Origin: Sarcomyxa edulis
Lineage: Eukaryota > Basidiomycota > Agaricomycetes > Agaricales > Mycenaceae
Assembly: GCA_009761415.1 (NCBI GenBank)
Contig: QUOL01000004.1
Span: 620,001-684,000 of the forward strand
Length of the DNA stretch: 64,000 bases
Direction: 5' to 3'
How positions within the stretch are numbered: the stretch's first letter is position 1; the number at the start of each line of letters is the position of its first letter. Made by a program: the position numbers and the translations under genes. Below, in pieces: positions 22,611-33,370 of this stretch. Below the pieces are notes generated by a model. It saw nothing but the letters and a program-made list of their open reading frames with translations, made no database searches and was not told the DNA's origin.

Positions 22611-23055
22611 AATTCTTGAAAGTTTTGTGCAGTCTAGGCTTGTAGAACAAGACCAATGCCTTAGAACCAGAGAACAAGAGATGTGCCTTGAAGGCAGAGT
22701 CTTTTTGAGGTAATGCCAGAATAAGATAAGTTTTTCAGGATCGGTAGACAAAGAGATCTGGTTTGAAATGCTTGGTGTATGGGGTGGTAGAATTAGTTTG
22801 AACGCAGTACAGTTTTGCTAAAAGGTTCTAGTATTATATTCCTTTCTGGTGCAGTGGTAAAAGTGTCCGAAAACTTCAAGTGTTTGAGCCTCACTTACTG
22901 CATTTGGTTTTGGACCTTTAGAACACCAAAACAATGATCAAGTATACATATGATGCACATGTGACGTGTGGCATGACCATGTCATGCATGGACACATCAC
23001 GTGGCATTTTAAAAGGCCGATGTGACTCATTTCAATGGCAACATCTGATCGCCCA
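22611..23055. other. Interior of the giant element without a recognised gene
   Basis: AT-rich, short frames only. It separates the palindrome array from the 54-bp repeat block. Confidence 0.4.
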
Positions 23056-23390
23056 GAACTGGTTAACAAGAGACGTACAAGAATCCCAGAACAAAATTGA
23101 TCTCCCAGAACCAGAACAAAATCAATCTACCAGAACTGGTTAACAAGAGACGTACAAGAATCCCAGAACAAAATTGATCTCCCAGAACCAGAACAAAATC
23201 AATCTCCCAGAACTGGTTGACAAGAGACGTACAAGAATCCCAGAACAAAATTGATCTCCCAGAACTGGTTGACAAGAAACGTACAAGAATCCCAGAACAA
23301 AATCGATCTCTCAGAACTGGTTGACAAGAAACATACAAGAATCCCAGAACAAAATTGATCTACCAGAAGTGGTTGACAAGAGATGTACAT
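23056..23390. repeat. Tandem repeat, unit about 54 bp (some 79 bp)
   Basis: Six repeats of CCAGAACTGGTTnACAAGA followed by GACGTACAAGAATCCCAGAACAAAAT-type sequence. Two units carry an extra 25-bp CCAGAACCAGAACAAAATCA insert. Identity between units is high, so the array is recent. Confidence 0.88.
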
Positions 23391-23594
23391 CAAAAGCAAA
23401 CTCTTGTTGAATAATTTAGAATCCGTTGACAATAGGTGTGCCTTAGACGCCTAGTCTTGTGGAATGGTCATGTATTGGTGGACAAGAGACATGTCTCAAA
23501 CGCAAAGTTTCATTATATTCCAGACGGTCATTACATAGTGTCATCTGATCACACAATGTATTTCTAACTATTCTGACAAATATATGATACCCAA

Positions 23595-23970
23595 ATAGTT
23601 TGAGTTGAGACCTCCCAGTTTGAGTTGGGACTTCCCAGTTTGAGTTGGGACGTCCCAGTTTGATGTGGGACGTCCCAGTTTGATGTGGGGATGTTGAACC
23701 TGTGAAATGGGAACATGTCTCTGTGCCCGGGAAGTGACATGCTTCCCTGGGACATTCCCGCATCTGATATGGGTTGTTCCATCTGATGATGGGGACGTCC
23801 CATACGTGATGGGAACATCCCATCAGTGAAACTGGGAAGTCCCCACATACCTTGGCAATAGCCCAAGTTATTTGGGACATCCCAGTATCGGGATGGGAAT
23901 CCCACAAGGAGTCTGGGAACTCCCCGACCTCTGGGGATGTCCCACAATGCCAGTGGGATAAGCCCATCTG
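23595..23970. repeat. Second palindrome array with a 20-bp core repeat
   Basis: From 23614 to 23690 a 20-bp unit (CCCAGTTTGAGTTGGGACTT and variants) repeats four times with starts at 23614, 23634, 23654 and 23674. It continues as looser TGGGAnnTCCCA palindromes to about 23970. Same motif family as 22218-22580. Confidence 0.8.
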
Positions 23971-24104
23971 TTTGAGACAAGTGTTAAAGTTCCAAGTTTT
24001 GAAATGTCTCAAGCTGCATCAATTCCAAGGCACTGGGAAGAACATGAACTATCCAAGTCCACATTGATTAATTGTAATATACGAAGAATATTCTAATGTC
24101 GAAA

Positions 24105-24262
24105 TCATGCACAAGTCCATGGCAATAGCAGGTATGCAGGTATAAGCCAAAAGTAAAAGTAACGGCATATGCAAGTCCATGGCAATGGAGGGTATAAGCC
24201 AAACTTTGGAGGTAAACGTAAAAAATATGCAAGTCCATGGCAATAGGTGGTATAGGCCAAAA
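24105..24262. repeat. Tandem repeat, unit about 62 bp, three copies
   Basis: CAAGTCCATGGCAATnG...GGTATAAGCCAAA recurs near 24112, 24172 and 24230. It lies just beyond the 3' end of gene A. Confidence 0.85.
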
Positions 24263-24385
24263 ATGATAGTCTGAGGGAGAAATTATGGAAAGCCACATAG
24301 CTATAGTAGGAATAAGGCAGAAACTAATATAAAACAGTCAAATTAGAGAAAATCATGTATAAACCAATAGAAACCAATAAACAAC

Positions 24386-24605
24386 TCAATACTGATCCCG
24401 ATACGCATTCCGAGGCCTTGAAGGACCATCATACGTTTCTCTGTCTAAATCGTTGGGGGGAGGAAGTCCCGAGTTCCTCTGAGGTGGAGGAAGAGACCCA
24501 CGATAGGCCTGGTCACTTGGCTGCCAGCCGTGATGGTCAGGGTGCCAGGAAGAATGGGGAGGATAACTAGGATACCGAGACTCTGAATATCCTCCGTCGT
24601 AATAG
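24386..24605 (-). CDS. Gene A, last exon (3' part, displaced by the gypsy insertion)
   Basis: Reads YYDGGYSESRYPSYPPHSS...RNAYRDQY and stops at 24386. It is the in-frame continuation of the exon ending ...PGPQEQRRY at 42207. Removing the gypsy element and one AATAG copy gives CGCTATTACGACGGAGG with no frame change. The composition (Pro, Tyr, Ser, Arg, Gln) matches the other half of the gene. With 17.6 kb between the halves the gene is presumably inactive, unless the element is spliced out. Confidence 0.85.
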
Positions 24606-25088
24606 TGTGGTGGTCGTACGACTAGTCCCACAAATATTTGAGGACACGATTCGAGTCTGACGAGAATCTGACGGGCTAAGATCTAATGGGGACGGGAGTC
24701 TCACGAGACGTGCTAAGTCCAGGCAATCCGTGGACAACGTACACGTCTCCGTCTTCTCAGGCAATCCGTGAGAAGAGAGACTCGGACCGTCCTACGGATA
24801 GATCGCAGAAGATCAGCTTCGACACTCCTATTATAGCACTTACCTGAGTAAAGCCCCTGCCCGCAATTCCAGTCTAAGGCTGTAGATTGAGGCCCTTGGG
24901 CAGTTGGGGATGATGATGGTAAGATAAGAGTGATGTTATTCTTGCGTCACAGCGCGTTACACAGATAGGTAGAGAATATGAAATAGAATCGTGACTGGTC
25001 GTGACGCTCGGAATATCGAGTCTGAGAGTAAGAAAGTGAAACGTATCCAAAAGAAGAATAGGAAGAAAGTAATTGTATATTCGCCACA
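24606..25088 (-). repeat. 3' LTR of the gypsy element
   Basis: 483 bp, matching 41724-42206. It carries the hairpin pair described at 24717-24776. Confidence 0.95.
24717..24776 (-). promoter_or_regulatory. CGGATTGCC hairpin pair in the gypsy LTR
   Basis: In the sense (minus) direction, TCTTCTCA-CGGATTGCC-TGAGAAGA (8-bp stem, 24752-24776) and GTCCA-CGGATTGCC-TGGAC (5-bp stem, 24717-24735) lie 16 nt apart. The same pair is at 41835-41894 in the other LTR. The loop equals that in the 7.7-kb element, in the same RNA sense. Confidence 0.75.
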
Positions 25089-25103
25089 AACCCCCCCACT
25101 CTT
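25089..25103 (-). promoter_or_regulatory. Gypsy polypurine tract
   Basis: AAGAGTGGGGGGGTT abuts the 3' LTR. Its first bases overlap the TGA stop codon of the 875-aa ORF. Confidence 0.85.
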
Positions 25104-27730
25104 CAGGCCTCGATAGGATCCCAAACTTCCGGAACGGCGAGGTCACTGAGAGCACCGCGATTCCAAGTTTCCTTGTAACCCGTCTGAAGACGCGTCAAGG
25201 CTTCCGAAAGTACCGCCGTCGTAACCACCTTCTCCGGAGCAAATTCCCCACGATTATCTGAACGGAAGAATTGGGCCCAATCGCCCGGACTACGTGACTC
25301 GGCAGCGCCATTCTCCATCTCCAAGTGAAGGTTGTTGAAGATCCGCTCACAGTCTTCGTTCCACTCCCCGCTGTAGTGACGACAGGATGCTAGGAGGATC
25401 CTCTCGTCCGGCCATAGAGTGCGGTCCGTCAAACGGGATCCCGTTCCTCCTGCGGTGTACCCCACGACTGTTTTCAACTCGTCGGGTGACATCTCGTCGC
25501 ATCGGAAGAAGAGGAAGCTTTCCTTGTCGGACCAGCCACGCTGATGCAACGTGACCTGAATAGAGGGTCCATACATGAATTCCCGCACCAGTCTAAGGCC
25601 GCTGAACTTGCGAGCAATCCAAGAGTACGGACCGCCCAGACCGATAAGAGCCCGAGCATGAGGGCGCTGCAATACGTCCAGTAGATTAACCTTATACTGT
25701 CGGTACAGCTCGTCGCTGGGCAATGCGGTCGATAAAGCCCGGCTCGGGGCGCCGGTCGAGTAGTAAACGTCGGCGACGAAGTCGCGAGTTTCGATCCCAG
25801 GCGGCAAGAAAATGGCGTTGTCCTTGGGATCAGTGCAGATTCGGAAACGTAGGCCGTGCTCGATAGCGGTGACAAGGACCTTCCTGATATCATCGACCTT
25901 CTCCCAGCAGTTGGCCCAGTAGCGCATTCTAAACTCGCTGCTGGGTTCGACGTAAAGGTAGCCGTAGCGTAACAGATCGGCGCGCCAAACCCAGGAAGCA
26001 GGGATCGAGAACGTGGAGCCTGTTGCTACCAGGGGACGACCCCATTCCCTCAGATCTTCCAGGAAGGCCGCCTTGCCCGCGTAGTGTTCTTGTCCCGAGG
26101 GAGGAGGAAGCGCGACGCGAATAGTGCCCCGTAAGGGACCTAGATGCAAACGATCCGCTAGTTTGTGCGAGGAAGTCATCCGAGGTGCTGCCATGGCGTT
26201 TACCCACGAAGTCGGAGCTGGTTTACCCACCTCCAGACTCCTTGAGCTGCTCGAGCTGTCGCGGTCCGATTCCCGAGCACTCCTTCTCTGAGCCCTCGTC
26301 TTTCGTTTCTTGCGACGTTTCTCGGACAAGGGTTCAGGAGGCGGAGGTCGCGGAGGGTTATTGTCTCCCATGACCACGTCCTCCTGAGACTCTGCAGAAT
26401 CAGGATCAGTGTAACCGAGGCGGGAGTCGATAATCGCTTTGTCGAGAGCTCGAGCCGACAACTCGACCAACGATGGCAGAGGCTCCTTCGTAAGCAAAAG
26501 TCCGGTTTCCAGAGAGTATACCTGTCCCGGCTGGGGAGCGTACCGAGCCTTGTAAACTTCTCTAATGACCGTGACATCGTCCTCGTCCAAGGTGGCGGTG
26601 GTGAAGTCAATGTCGCTGCTACGCAGCGGGCGCGATCGCCAGAACAGCACGACGTTCTGACCTTCTTCTTCCAAAAGGGCGTAATGGTAACGGTTGAAGT
26701 AAGCGTCCACTTGCATATCGTTCGATAATGGACGTCGTCCCCAGCCCGGGAAGTCGGCTACGGCCGAAGTGTACTGCAGTCCTTCCGGCACTGGAGAAGC
26801 TCTGAAGCGAGGAGTTGGGTTTCTTTTACGCCCCAAGTGATCATACTCCTTTAGCCCCCAGAACTTATCCAGGAATCCCGGGATCTGCGCCGCAAGCCAC
26901 CCGCTAGTGGATCCCGTTGTCATCAGATAATCGCGATAAGCGTCGTACATGACGGGCGAGTACAGATGGAAGCGCGGGTCCACCATCTCTACGATCGTCC
27001 ACGGGTAGAACACCGGGACGTCATTCTTAATGAGATGGGCAATGTTGATCGATTTCCAATCGCGGGCTAGATCGATAAGTACCCCACGGCGGCGACGATT
27101 GCGTATAGGAAGCTCTTCAATGGTATCAATGATTGCGGAGCGCAGTCCCTCTTTCCAATCTCCCGCCGAGTTAACCCACCACGAGAGAAACCCGATGCTC
27201 GACAACGCGCTTCGCTTGGCTGTGGCCGCGGCTATTTCGACGTCGAGGGCTGAGAGATACTCGTAGACAAAGCGGGTGTGGTCCACTCCTTCGGGTCGGG
27301 GGGTATTGCGACCGTACTCGGTTCCTGTCTGAATCGCTAAGCAGCAAGAATCCAGATCGACGAGAAGAGTCTTCATCGCCATAGCCCACTTGGAGGGCAT
27401 CTGGTACTTCATTCCCCGATCCACCGGTTCGGGCATCACTGACCGGTTCATGTCCAGCAGCCCTTCTCGATAATCTTCCAGATGGACGGGAATCCAAGCC
27501 TCCCAGTGTTTGTTGAGACGATGCCAGTTGGGCTCCAGCGCTGAGTCCATTTCAAGCAGGACGCCGGTAGGGCCGACATCAGACGAGCCGATCTCCTTGT
27601 CTTTATACTCGTAAGCCTCAAGAGGTACGCATTGCCCTCCCGCATTGTACTCGAGCCAATGTTCGTTGTTGATGACATGCACCGAAGGGAGCACGATTTC
27701 AGCACGCGAGTTGATGAAGAATTGATCCAT
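25103..27730 (-). CDS. Extra ORF downstream of pol in the gypsy element, 875 aa
   Basis: Uninterrupted ATG-to-TGA frame in the position where an env gene would sit, on the same strand as gag-pol. I see no signal peptide, membrane segment or furin-like site, so it is not a typical envelope protein. Features include a folded N-terminal half (LIDLARDWKSINIAHLIKND, FYPWTIVEMVDPRFHLYSP), a basic Ser-rich linker (about residues 480-520, KRRKKRKTRAQRRS) and a C-terminal half with GYTAGGTGSRLTDRTLWP and SGEWNEDCERIF. That last pattern occurs in uncharacterised basidiomycete proteins I associate with large retroelements. Two CGGATTGCC hairpins lie 22-86 bp upstream of the start. It may be a nuclear or particle accessory factor; the function is unknown. 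Confidence 0.8.
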   Translation of the reverse strand: MDQFFINSRAEIVLPSVHVINNEHWLEYNAGGQCVPLEAYEYKDKEIGSSDVGPTGVLLEMDSALEPNWHRLNKHWEAWIPVHLEDYREGLLDMNRSVMPEPVDRGMKYQMPSKWAMAMKTLLVDLDSCCLAIQTGTEYGRNTPRPEGVDHTRFVYEYLSALDVEIAAATAKRSALSSIGFLSWWVNSAGDWKEGLRSAIIDTIEELPIRNRRRRGVLIDLARDWKSINIAHLIKNDVPVFYPWTIVEMVDPRFHLYSPVMYDAYRDYLMTTGSTSGWLAAQIPGFLDKFWGLKEYDHLGRKRNPTPRFRASPVPEGLQYTSAVADFPGWGRRPLSNDMQVDAYFNRYHYALLEEEGQNVVLFWRSRPLRSSDIDFTTATLDEDDVTVIREVYKARYAPQPGQVYSLETGLLLTKEPLPSLVELSARALDKAIIDSRLGYTDPDSAESQEDVVMGDNNPPRPPPPEPLSEKRRKKRKTRAQRRSARESDRDSSSSSRSLEVGKPAPTSWVNAMAAPRMTSSHKLADRLHLGPLRGTIRVALPPPSGQEHYAGKAAFLEDLREWGRPLVATGSTFSIPASWVWRADLLRYGYLYVEPSSEFRMRYWANCWEKVDDIRKVLVTAIEHGLRFRICTDPKDNAIFLPPGIETRDFVADVYYSTGAPSRALSTALPSDELYRQYKVNLLDVLQRPHARALIGLGGPYSWIARKFSGLRLVREFMYGPSIQVTLHQRGWSDKESFLFFRCDEMSPDELKTVVGYTAGGTGSRLTDRTLWPDERILLASCRHYSGEWNEDCERIFNNLHLEMENGAAESRSPGDWAQFFRSDNRGEFAPEKVVTTAVLSEALTRLQTGYKETWNRGALSDLAVPEVWDPIEA

Positions 27731-27751
27731 CCTGCTAGCTTCCAGATTTCC

Positions 27752-27816
27752 GTCTTCCAGGCAATCCTTGAAAGACTCAATCGGCCTCAGGAGGAACAGT
27801 CAGGCAATCCGTGACT
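27752..27816 (-). promoter_or_regulatory. CGGATTGCC-type hairpin pair upstream of the extra ORF
   Basis: Sense direction: AGTCA-CGGATTGCC-TGACT (27798-27816, perfect 5-bp stem) and GTCTTTCA-AGGATTGCC-TGGAAGAC (27752-27776, one A-C mismatch). The position suggests a subgenomic start or splice and packaging signal for the extra ORF. Confidence 0.7.
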
Positions 27817-28286
27817 ATCTAACCCTTCTGAGGAGCTGGGGGGAGAACGGGAAGAAGGAGGTTATCGCGTTGAATTGAGGCTTTTATGATTGTTGCGACT
27901 TCCAATTTCCAATTTGCCACTCGCCGCATGACACGTATAGGTTCCGTAAGTTCCCTCGGTTCCGAAGTCGTGATAGGCCTTGGTCGCGTGGTAGGGAAGA
28001 ATAGGGTGTTTCCCAGTTCGATGCGTTCGAGAGGCCGGGGAGTCAACCGAGTCGACCAAGACAGAGGAAAGCGGCCGAGTTAGAACCTGAGAGGGAGACG
28101 AAGGATGTTGAAGCGAAGAGGCGAAGGCAAAAGAAAAGAAAGTAACTATTAATTTGGTAAGGGGGAAAGAAGATGCATAAGAAGGATGGAAGAAAAGAAC
28201 AATCGCAAAATGTGAAAAAATAAAACAACTAGATAGTACAACGAAAGAGAGGAACGGGTATACAGAGTTAGTACTCTCCTTTGTCC
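27817..28286 (-). other. Spacer between pol and the extra ORF
   Basis: About 470 bp between the original pol stop (28287) and the hairpins. No frame or splice pattern is supported. Confidence 0.5.
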
Positions 28287-28344
28287 TCATCCTTCGGAGG
28301 GTAAGACTTGGTTCTGACTTTTCCGATAACGTTCCAACGCCAGG
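28287..28344 (-). CDS. Last codons of gypsy pol, cut off by the hAT insertion
   Basis: On joining 33671 to 28344 (one copy of GGGGCGTT kept) the pol frame continues NAPLALERYRKSQNQ and stops with TGA at 28287. The original protein therefore ended about 20 residues after the insertion point. Confidence 0.8.
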
Positions 28345-28698
28345 GGGGCGTTTAAGCCAGAGCACGAGTCCGGCTCTATCTGCCGGTACCGGCGGATAGA
28401 GCCGTGAGAAATCTGGCGGGTCGGGTGTCAAGATATAACCCGACCCGCGGCATCCGAACCTGTACGGATCTCGGTGTAGCTTTGAGAATTTTGCATACCT
28501 GCTGCAGGTACCTGGCATCCGCTAGTGGAAATTTGTCTCTCGAGAGGCTCGTCTTAGAGATATGAAGTTGTATATTTTACCTAAGAGAAAGCTCTGACAA
28601 ATTTGTGAATAATCAAAGGTCTGGTATCCCGCAATATTGAAAGTTCAACTAGAAGTAAGACATAGAAAGCGGTGACTCGTAGGTACTAGGTAGGAAAA

Positions 28699-29740
28699 CT
28701 AGATAAGTGGCGGCAGCTCTGAATCTGAAATGTCACTGTCTTCCGGCTCATAATTCCACCCTAACAAGAGTCTCGCCTCACGGGCTACATCAACGACAAC
28801 CCGCTCTATCAAGGAGCGTACGGGATTGAGTAAGGTCAGAGTCTGTGACGCGACACATCAATATATGATACAATAAGACAAAAAAAGAAGCTTACTCACC
28901 TCGACACGCGTACACACCTGCGCTGCACAAGCAAGAAGTTCATCGAGGCCAACGCGATTTGCAGCATCAATTACTTTGACAAATCTTCGAAATTCTGCGG
29001 AGATATAGTTGCTCGGCTCCAACGAGGTCGACGTGGCCCAGAAATTTGAGACAGCTAGATTGAGAGCTTCCATGCACAACATAGTATGTGAGAAGGCGAG
29101 TATGGGTAGAGAGAATTCCCAACGAGTTGTTGAAGCAAATGGACGAAGAAGGCGATATGTTTCGATGTACGACTGACTGTTGTCGCTGGTGATGAAGTTG
29201 AAGGGCCCGACAATCATTGGAACTGCCTGTCTCCTTGTAAGATACAAAAGAGAAAGAGAAACTAGACACGTACAATGTGACGATTCATTTTCGATGCTGG
29301 AGCAAGTGGGAATCGAGAGGGAAGCTTGAAGAGCGAGGTTACGTCGCAAAGACGTGGCTTTCTGGCATACCAGATATGGGAGATAGACGATCCATTCTTG
29401 AGAGATGTGCTGGCAGAGTCGAGGCCATCGATGAAGCCTGAGGATGATATATTTGAGGGGTTGAAAAATGCACGGCACCAGAGGTCCGTTGTTTGAGCAG
29501 GACGCGTACCACTTGCAGTACGTATCTGGTCCAAGTGTTGGAATTTGCCGTTCTCGAATGGACTGCAAGGCATTAGATCGAGATAGGGCACAGGGTTGAT
29601 AATGCCTTGCCGACTTACCGCTGAACTAGAACTACGTTCGCAAAAATTGACCCAAATGATGCTCGGAAGCCCATGAAGTAGCCTGGAGACCATGTCCCTT
29701 GCAAGTAAGGCCCACTATTTGCAGCCGAGGCAGCCGACAT
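28699..29740 (-). CDS. Spliced passenger gene of the hAT element, 293 aa, unknown
   Basis: Four exons (29740-29619, 29562-29274, 29226-28900 and 28842-28699) join in phase through GT-AG introns of 47-57 bp and end at TAG. The N-terminus is MSAASAANSGPYLQGTWSPG. The third exon reads MIVGPFNFITSDNSQSYIET...NRVGLDELLACAAQVCTRVE; the last has SLIERVVVDVAREARLLLGW and an acidic tail (EPEDSDISDSELPPL). No zinc finger, helicase, nuclease or membrane motif is evident. It is divergent to the transposase with 671 bp between starts and lies wholly inside the hAT ends. It may be a captured host gene or an element-encoded helper; I do not recognise the family. Confidence 0.7.
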
Positions 29741-30411
29741 AGAGATTTTGTACTTGGAGATCGATTTATGAAAACTGCGCCCGCGTTGACTTTTTTGACA
29801 GGGTGGGATACCTGAAACTTGGAAGATTACTTACATGGTGATCACAAGGTGCCCGTGTATCCAATCTTGATGCATGTGTCCATGAATTGACTGAGGAAAG
29901 AGGACGCTCGATAATCGATGTACTTGAAGTTTGGAAGAAGGGTCCGTTTGAAGATGTTTATTTTAGAAGGCTATAGGTGCGCGTGGGATTTGCAGCTAGT
30001 TTATCAAGCTCAAGCTCAAGCGCCGTTCTCACAGGCTGAGAGCGCTTGATGCGCACTGGGGGCTGCTTGACATTGCCGGATATTCTAGGTTCACGGCTCA
30101 CTCACAATCGACGATTCTAGCAAGGATCCGTGGATCACATCCTGAGCCTGAGCTGTCATGACGCATAGTGATCGACTCGGATCTGTGATTCTGGGTCTAC
30201 GTTGAAACTGGTACGCTGTATCCACGATATATTTTTCTGAAATGCAGCTGACTGCTATCCTAGATAATTGTGAATGTCATCTCCACTCGTAGCAATTAAT
30301 TAGCCGAGTTTTCGACCGTTAAATACCCCACCTCATTCCTTCCAAGATACGACACAACTCCTCTTCTTTATTTCGTCTCTCGTATATTTGACTACCGTCC
30401 TTCCCTGCTAC
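29741..30411. other. Divergent intergenic region of the hAT element
   Basis: 671 bp between the two start codons, no gene. Presumed to hold both promoters. An AGCTCAAGCTCAAGCGC / GAGCGCTTGA pair is seen near 30005-30050. Confidence 0.5.
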
Positions 30412-33370
30412 ATGGCTCCCACCAAATCCAAGTCCAAATCCAAATCCAAATCCAAATCTAGCTCGAAAAAGCCGAAGACAACGCATGTCGTCGCCACCCC
30501 AATTGCACCGTCTCTTCCAAAAACCAAGGCGGCCCAAAAGCGTGATCGTCTAGATGTTCTGTTCAAGGACAAGTCCAACGAAGATATTCTAGGTATGTCT
30601 TACTTCTCCTCTGTGGACAGTTGCAGTCAGACCAATACTTTTATTATAGCTACACAGCGCGCTACGTGGAAATCAAAGGTGTATGAACACTTCGAGGTCC
30701 CTGTCATTGTTGAATGCAAGGGTACAGTGTTCTATGAGTTTAAATGCAAGCGGTACGCATTAGAATCATCATATCTCATGGGTAACAGTCTTCTTACTGA
30801 CGGAGTCACAGAAATCCGAGTGTCATTATGCGCCGACAGCGATACGAGGATTCAACCTCCAACCTAGGACGTCACGTCGATAGTTGTAACCCAACCCAAA
30901 GCCCAGCGACAGAGCTGATAAGTGCCTATGCCAACGGAACCACTTATTCCGCATCGCGATTTCGGTTTCTACTCGCTATGTGGTGTGCCCGTCGCCATCG
31001 CCCTTTCCTGATTGTTCAAGACGACGAGCTTCAAGAAATCTTTCGAATGTTATATAGCCGCGTTGATATTCCCTCCCGTTTCACCGTCTCACGAGATGTA
31101 CGGGAAATGTTTTCTCGCTCAAAAGCTAATGTTGTAAAAGTCCTCACGGTATGTCGATTGGTCCATCTCTCAGTTGCCAGAGCTAATTAGACGTTAGGAA
31201 TACAAAGGAAAATTACATTTTGGAGTCGACGGCTGGTCTTCTCCGAATGTCTTCTCGTTCCTGGGGATAACGGTCCATCGCTGTGTTCACGGTGCAATTG
31301 TTGAGTTTATTCTCGATTTCATAAAGTAGGTTCCTCTTATTCGTCAGTAACTGTTCACTCTACTGACAACGAAGATTCCAAGACTCACTGGCTCGCATAC
31401 AGGTGCTTATCTTGCCGAAAAGATGGCAGAATGCCTACGTAGTTACAGCATCGACACAAAGGTAAGTACAATACTCAGTCTTTCGAATTGGGCTCACCTA
31501 TGTTACCATCGTAACAGATCCTCTCCGTCGTGTGCGATAATGCTGAAAACAACTCAACCATGATCGATGCCTTGGAAGACTTGCTCCCTAACTTCGAGGG
31601 GAAGAAGAGCCGAATTCGATGCTTTGCACATGTACTGAATCTGGTGGTAAAAGTAAGCTGTCTTTGCATCTACATTTGCGATATACTCTCATTCATGAAT
31701 ATCTAAATCATCAGGCTATACTGTCGCAGTTTGCCAAGAAGCAAAACAGCAAGACCGGGGTTGCTGACCTGGCGAGCGAAGCTGCTCTCGATGAGCTTGA
31801 CGAGAACGATGACGAGGAAGACATCGAGGCCGCCCAAGAAGTGGATGCTGACCGCGAGGCCAGTGACAAAGCGATGATCGACGGTGTCGGTGACGAGTTG
31901 GATGATGATGCCGACATCCCAGAACTCTCACAGGAGGAAATAAATCTCGGTCGCTTCTCCATCCACAAGGTTTGTTTGACCACCCTATCTCTTCGTAGAT
32001 TTGCTAACTTGGATACTGTAGATTACAAACCTTTCGAAGAAGGTTTTCAACAACGCTATCATTCGGGAGGAGCTCAACAAGTTATGCACAGCCAATACCC
32101 TCAAGGAGCAAGTGCTCCTCCGGTCAGTTCCCACTCGTTGGAACTCGGTCGCTGAAATGCTCGGCCGAGCCCTCATCTTACGCCCCGTCATCGGTGACCT
32201 CTGCGACATGGCTCAATTCAACAAACGAGATGGTGTTCGACTGCGCCGTTTTATTCTGGAAGATGATGAATGGCAACTCCTTGAACAACTCTACCCTTTA
32301 TTAGATGTAAGTGCAAAGACACCCTTCTTGAAGTTGTACTATTGCTGACATTCTCGGCGCAGATATTTCTCTTTGTTACAAAACAGGTGTCAAGTGGGAC
32401 ATCTCCGCGCGTCCACCAGGTCATCCCATTCATTGACAGTCTCAACGATGCCCTCGACGACTTCTCCGATAACGAGAATCTATTTCCCGCCGTTCGTATG
32501 GCTGCTCGTCGCGGTGCTTTAGTCCTCAACAAGTACTACGGAAAAACGGACGAGTCAAATATCTTTCGTATAGCCATGAGTAAGTAACGAAAAATCTTCT
32601 ATATCTCTACTCAAGTAACAGTCCTCTAGTCCTCAATCCTGCGTACAAGACTACTTATTTCCGGAAGCACAAATGGCCGGAAGAGTGGATCACCACCGCT
32701 GTCGATATTCTACGGCTTGAGTGGGTTACCAACTACAAACCTACTGCTGTTGTCGCCGCCGATAGTACCAATCCATCTAGTCAGGTATGTAACATGAATA
32801 CCACTTCCAACTCATGCCTATCGGCTAATTTTGTTTCGTTTCTGCAGGGTGACATGCAGAATAAATACTTTAGCGACATTCTTCGACCTGTCACGGCCAC
32901 TTCTGATGCTCTTGAGCTCTACCTCACCTCTCCCACAGTCCCAATTGAACGCGATCCCCTCATGTATTGGGATTCTCTCGATCCGGATAACAACTCTCTC
33001 GCGCGCATGGCAACGGACTTTTTGTCAAGTCCAGGTGAGTTCCTCAGGCTCATCGTAGTTTCTTTTCCGAACATATTGCCTTGCAGCTGCGTCAACTGAT
33101 GTTGAACGATCGTTCTCGAGCGGCCGGCTCAATGTGTCGCGACTTCGCCATTCTCTTTCGGATGAAAGCACACGCGCTGCAACCGTACTTGGTTCCTGGG
33201 CCGCAATTCCTGATCTCGTTCCTCGTAATGAGCTTATCGAGAACATAAGAAGTAAAGGGGCTCGTTGGGTAGTTGAGGAAGGAACAAAGGTTGATGTAAT
33301 GGAGGTGGATACTAGTGCCAGTGAGAGTGAGAGTGAGAGCGAGAGCGATGAAATGGACATAGTCGAGTAG
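30412..33370 (+). CDS. hAT transposase, intron-rich
   Basis: Begins MAPTKSKSKS at 30412 with a (KS)n stretch. Supported exon joins include 30592/30650, 30752/30812, 31148/31198 and 31325/31383, all GT-AG and in phase; several more introns follow and the stop is at 33370. A BED-type zinc finger is visible (YEFKCKR...LGRHVDSC, residues about 85-115). It is followed by the hAT catalytic core: GVDGWSSPN, LTGSHTGAYLAEKM, SVVCDNAENN, RCFAHVLNLVVK and VPTRWNS. The C-terminal dimerisation domain reads DFLSSPAASTDVERSFSSGRLNVSRLRHSLS. The acidic insert ELDENDDEEDIEAA precedes the RW motif. The C-terminus ends in a Ser-Glu repeat. No broken exon seen, so the element may be active. Confidence 0.93.

Noticed and set aside
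23056..23390. CRISPR-like array (regular repeats near 54 bp)
   Set aside because: Repeats are contiguous without unique spacers, and the context is a eukaryotic transposon; it is an ordinary tandem repeat.
20968..24260. The left end as an independent small non-autonomous KDZ insertion
   Set aside because: Its outer duplication TAATAGA is matched only at 58913-58919, on the far side of the right terminus. That makes the two ends one element.
25103..27730. Retroviral envelope gene
   Set aside because: No signal peptide, transmembrane segment or cleavage site in 875 residues, and a basic Ser-rich linker suggests a soluble protein.
28858..29568. 236-codon continuous frame antisense to nothing obvious
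   Set aside because: Reads through two introns and starts at TTG. The four-exon model in phase gives a better N-terminus and a proper stop.
30388..30867. Single 159-codon frame at the start of the hAT gene
   Set aside because: It reads through introns. The spliced model gives the BED finger and a continuous transposase.
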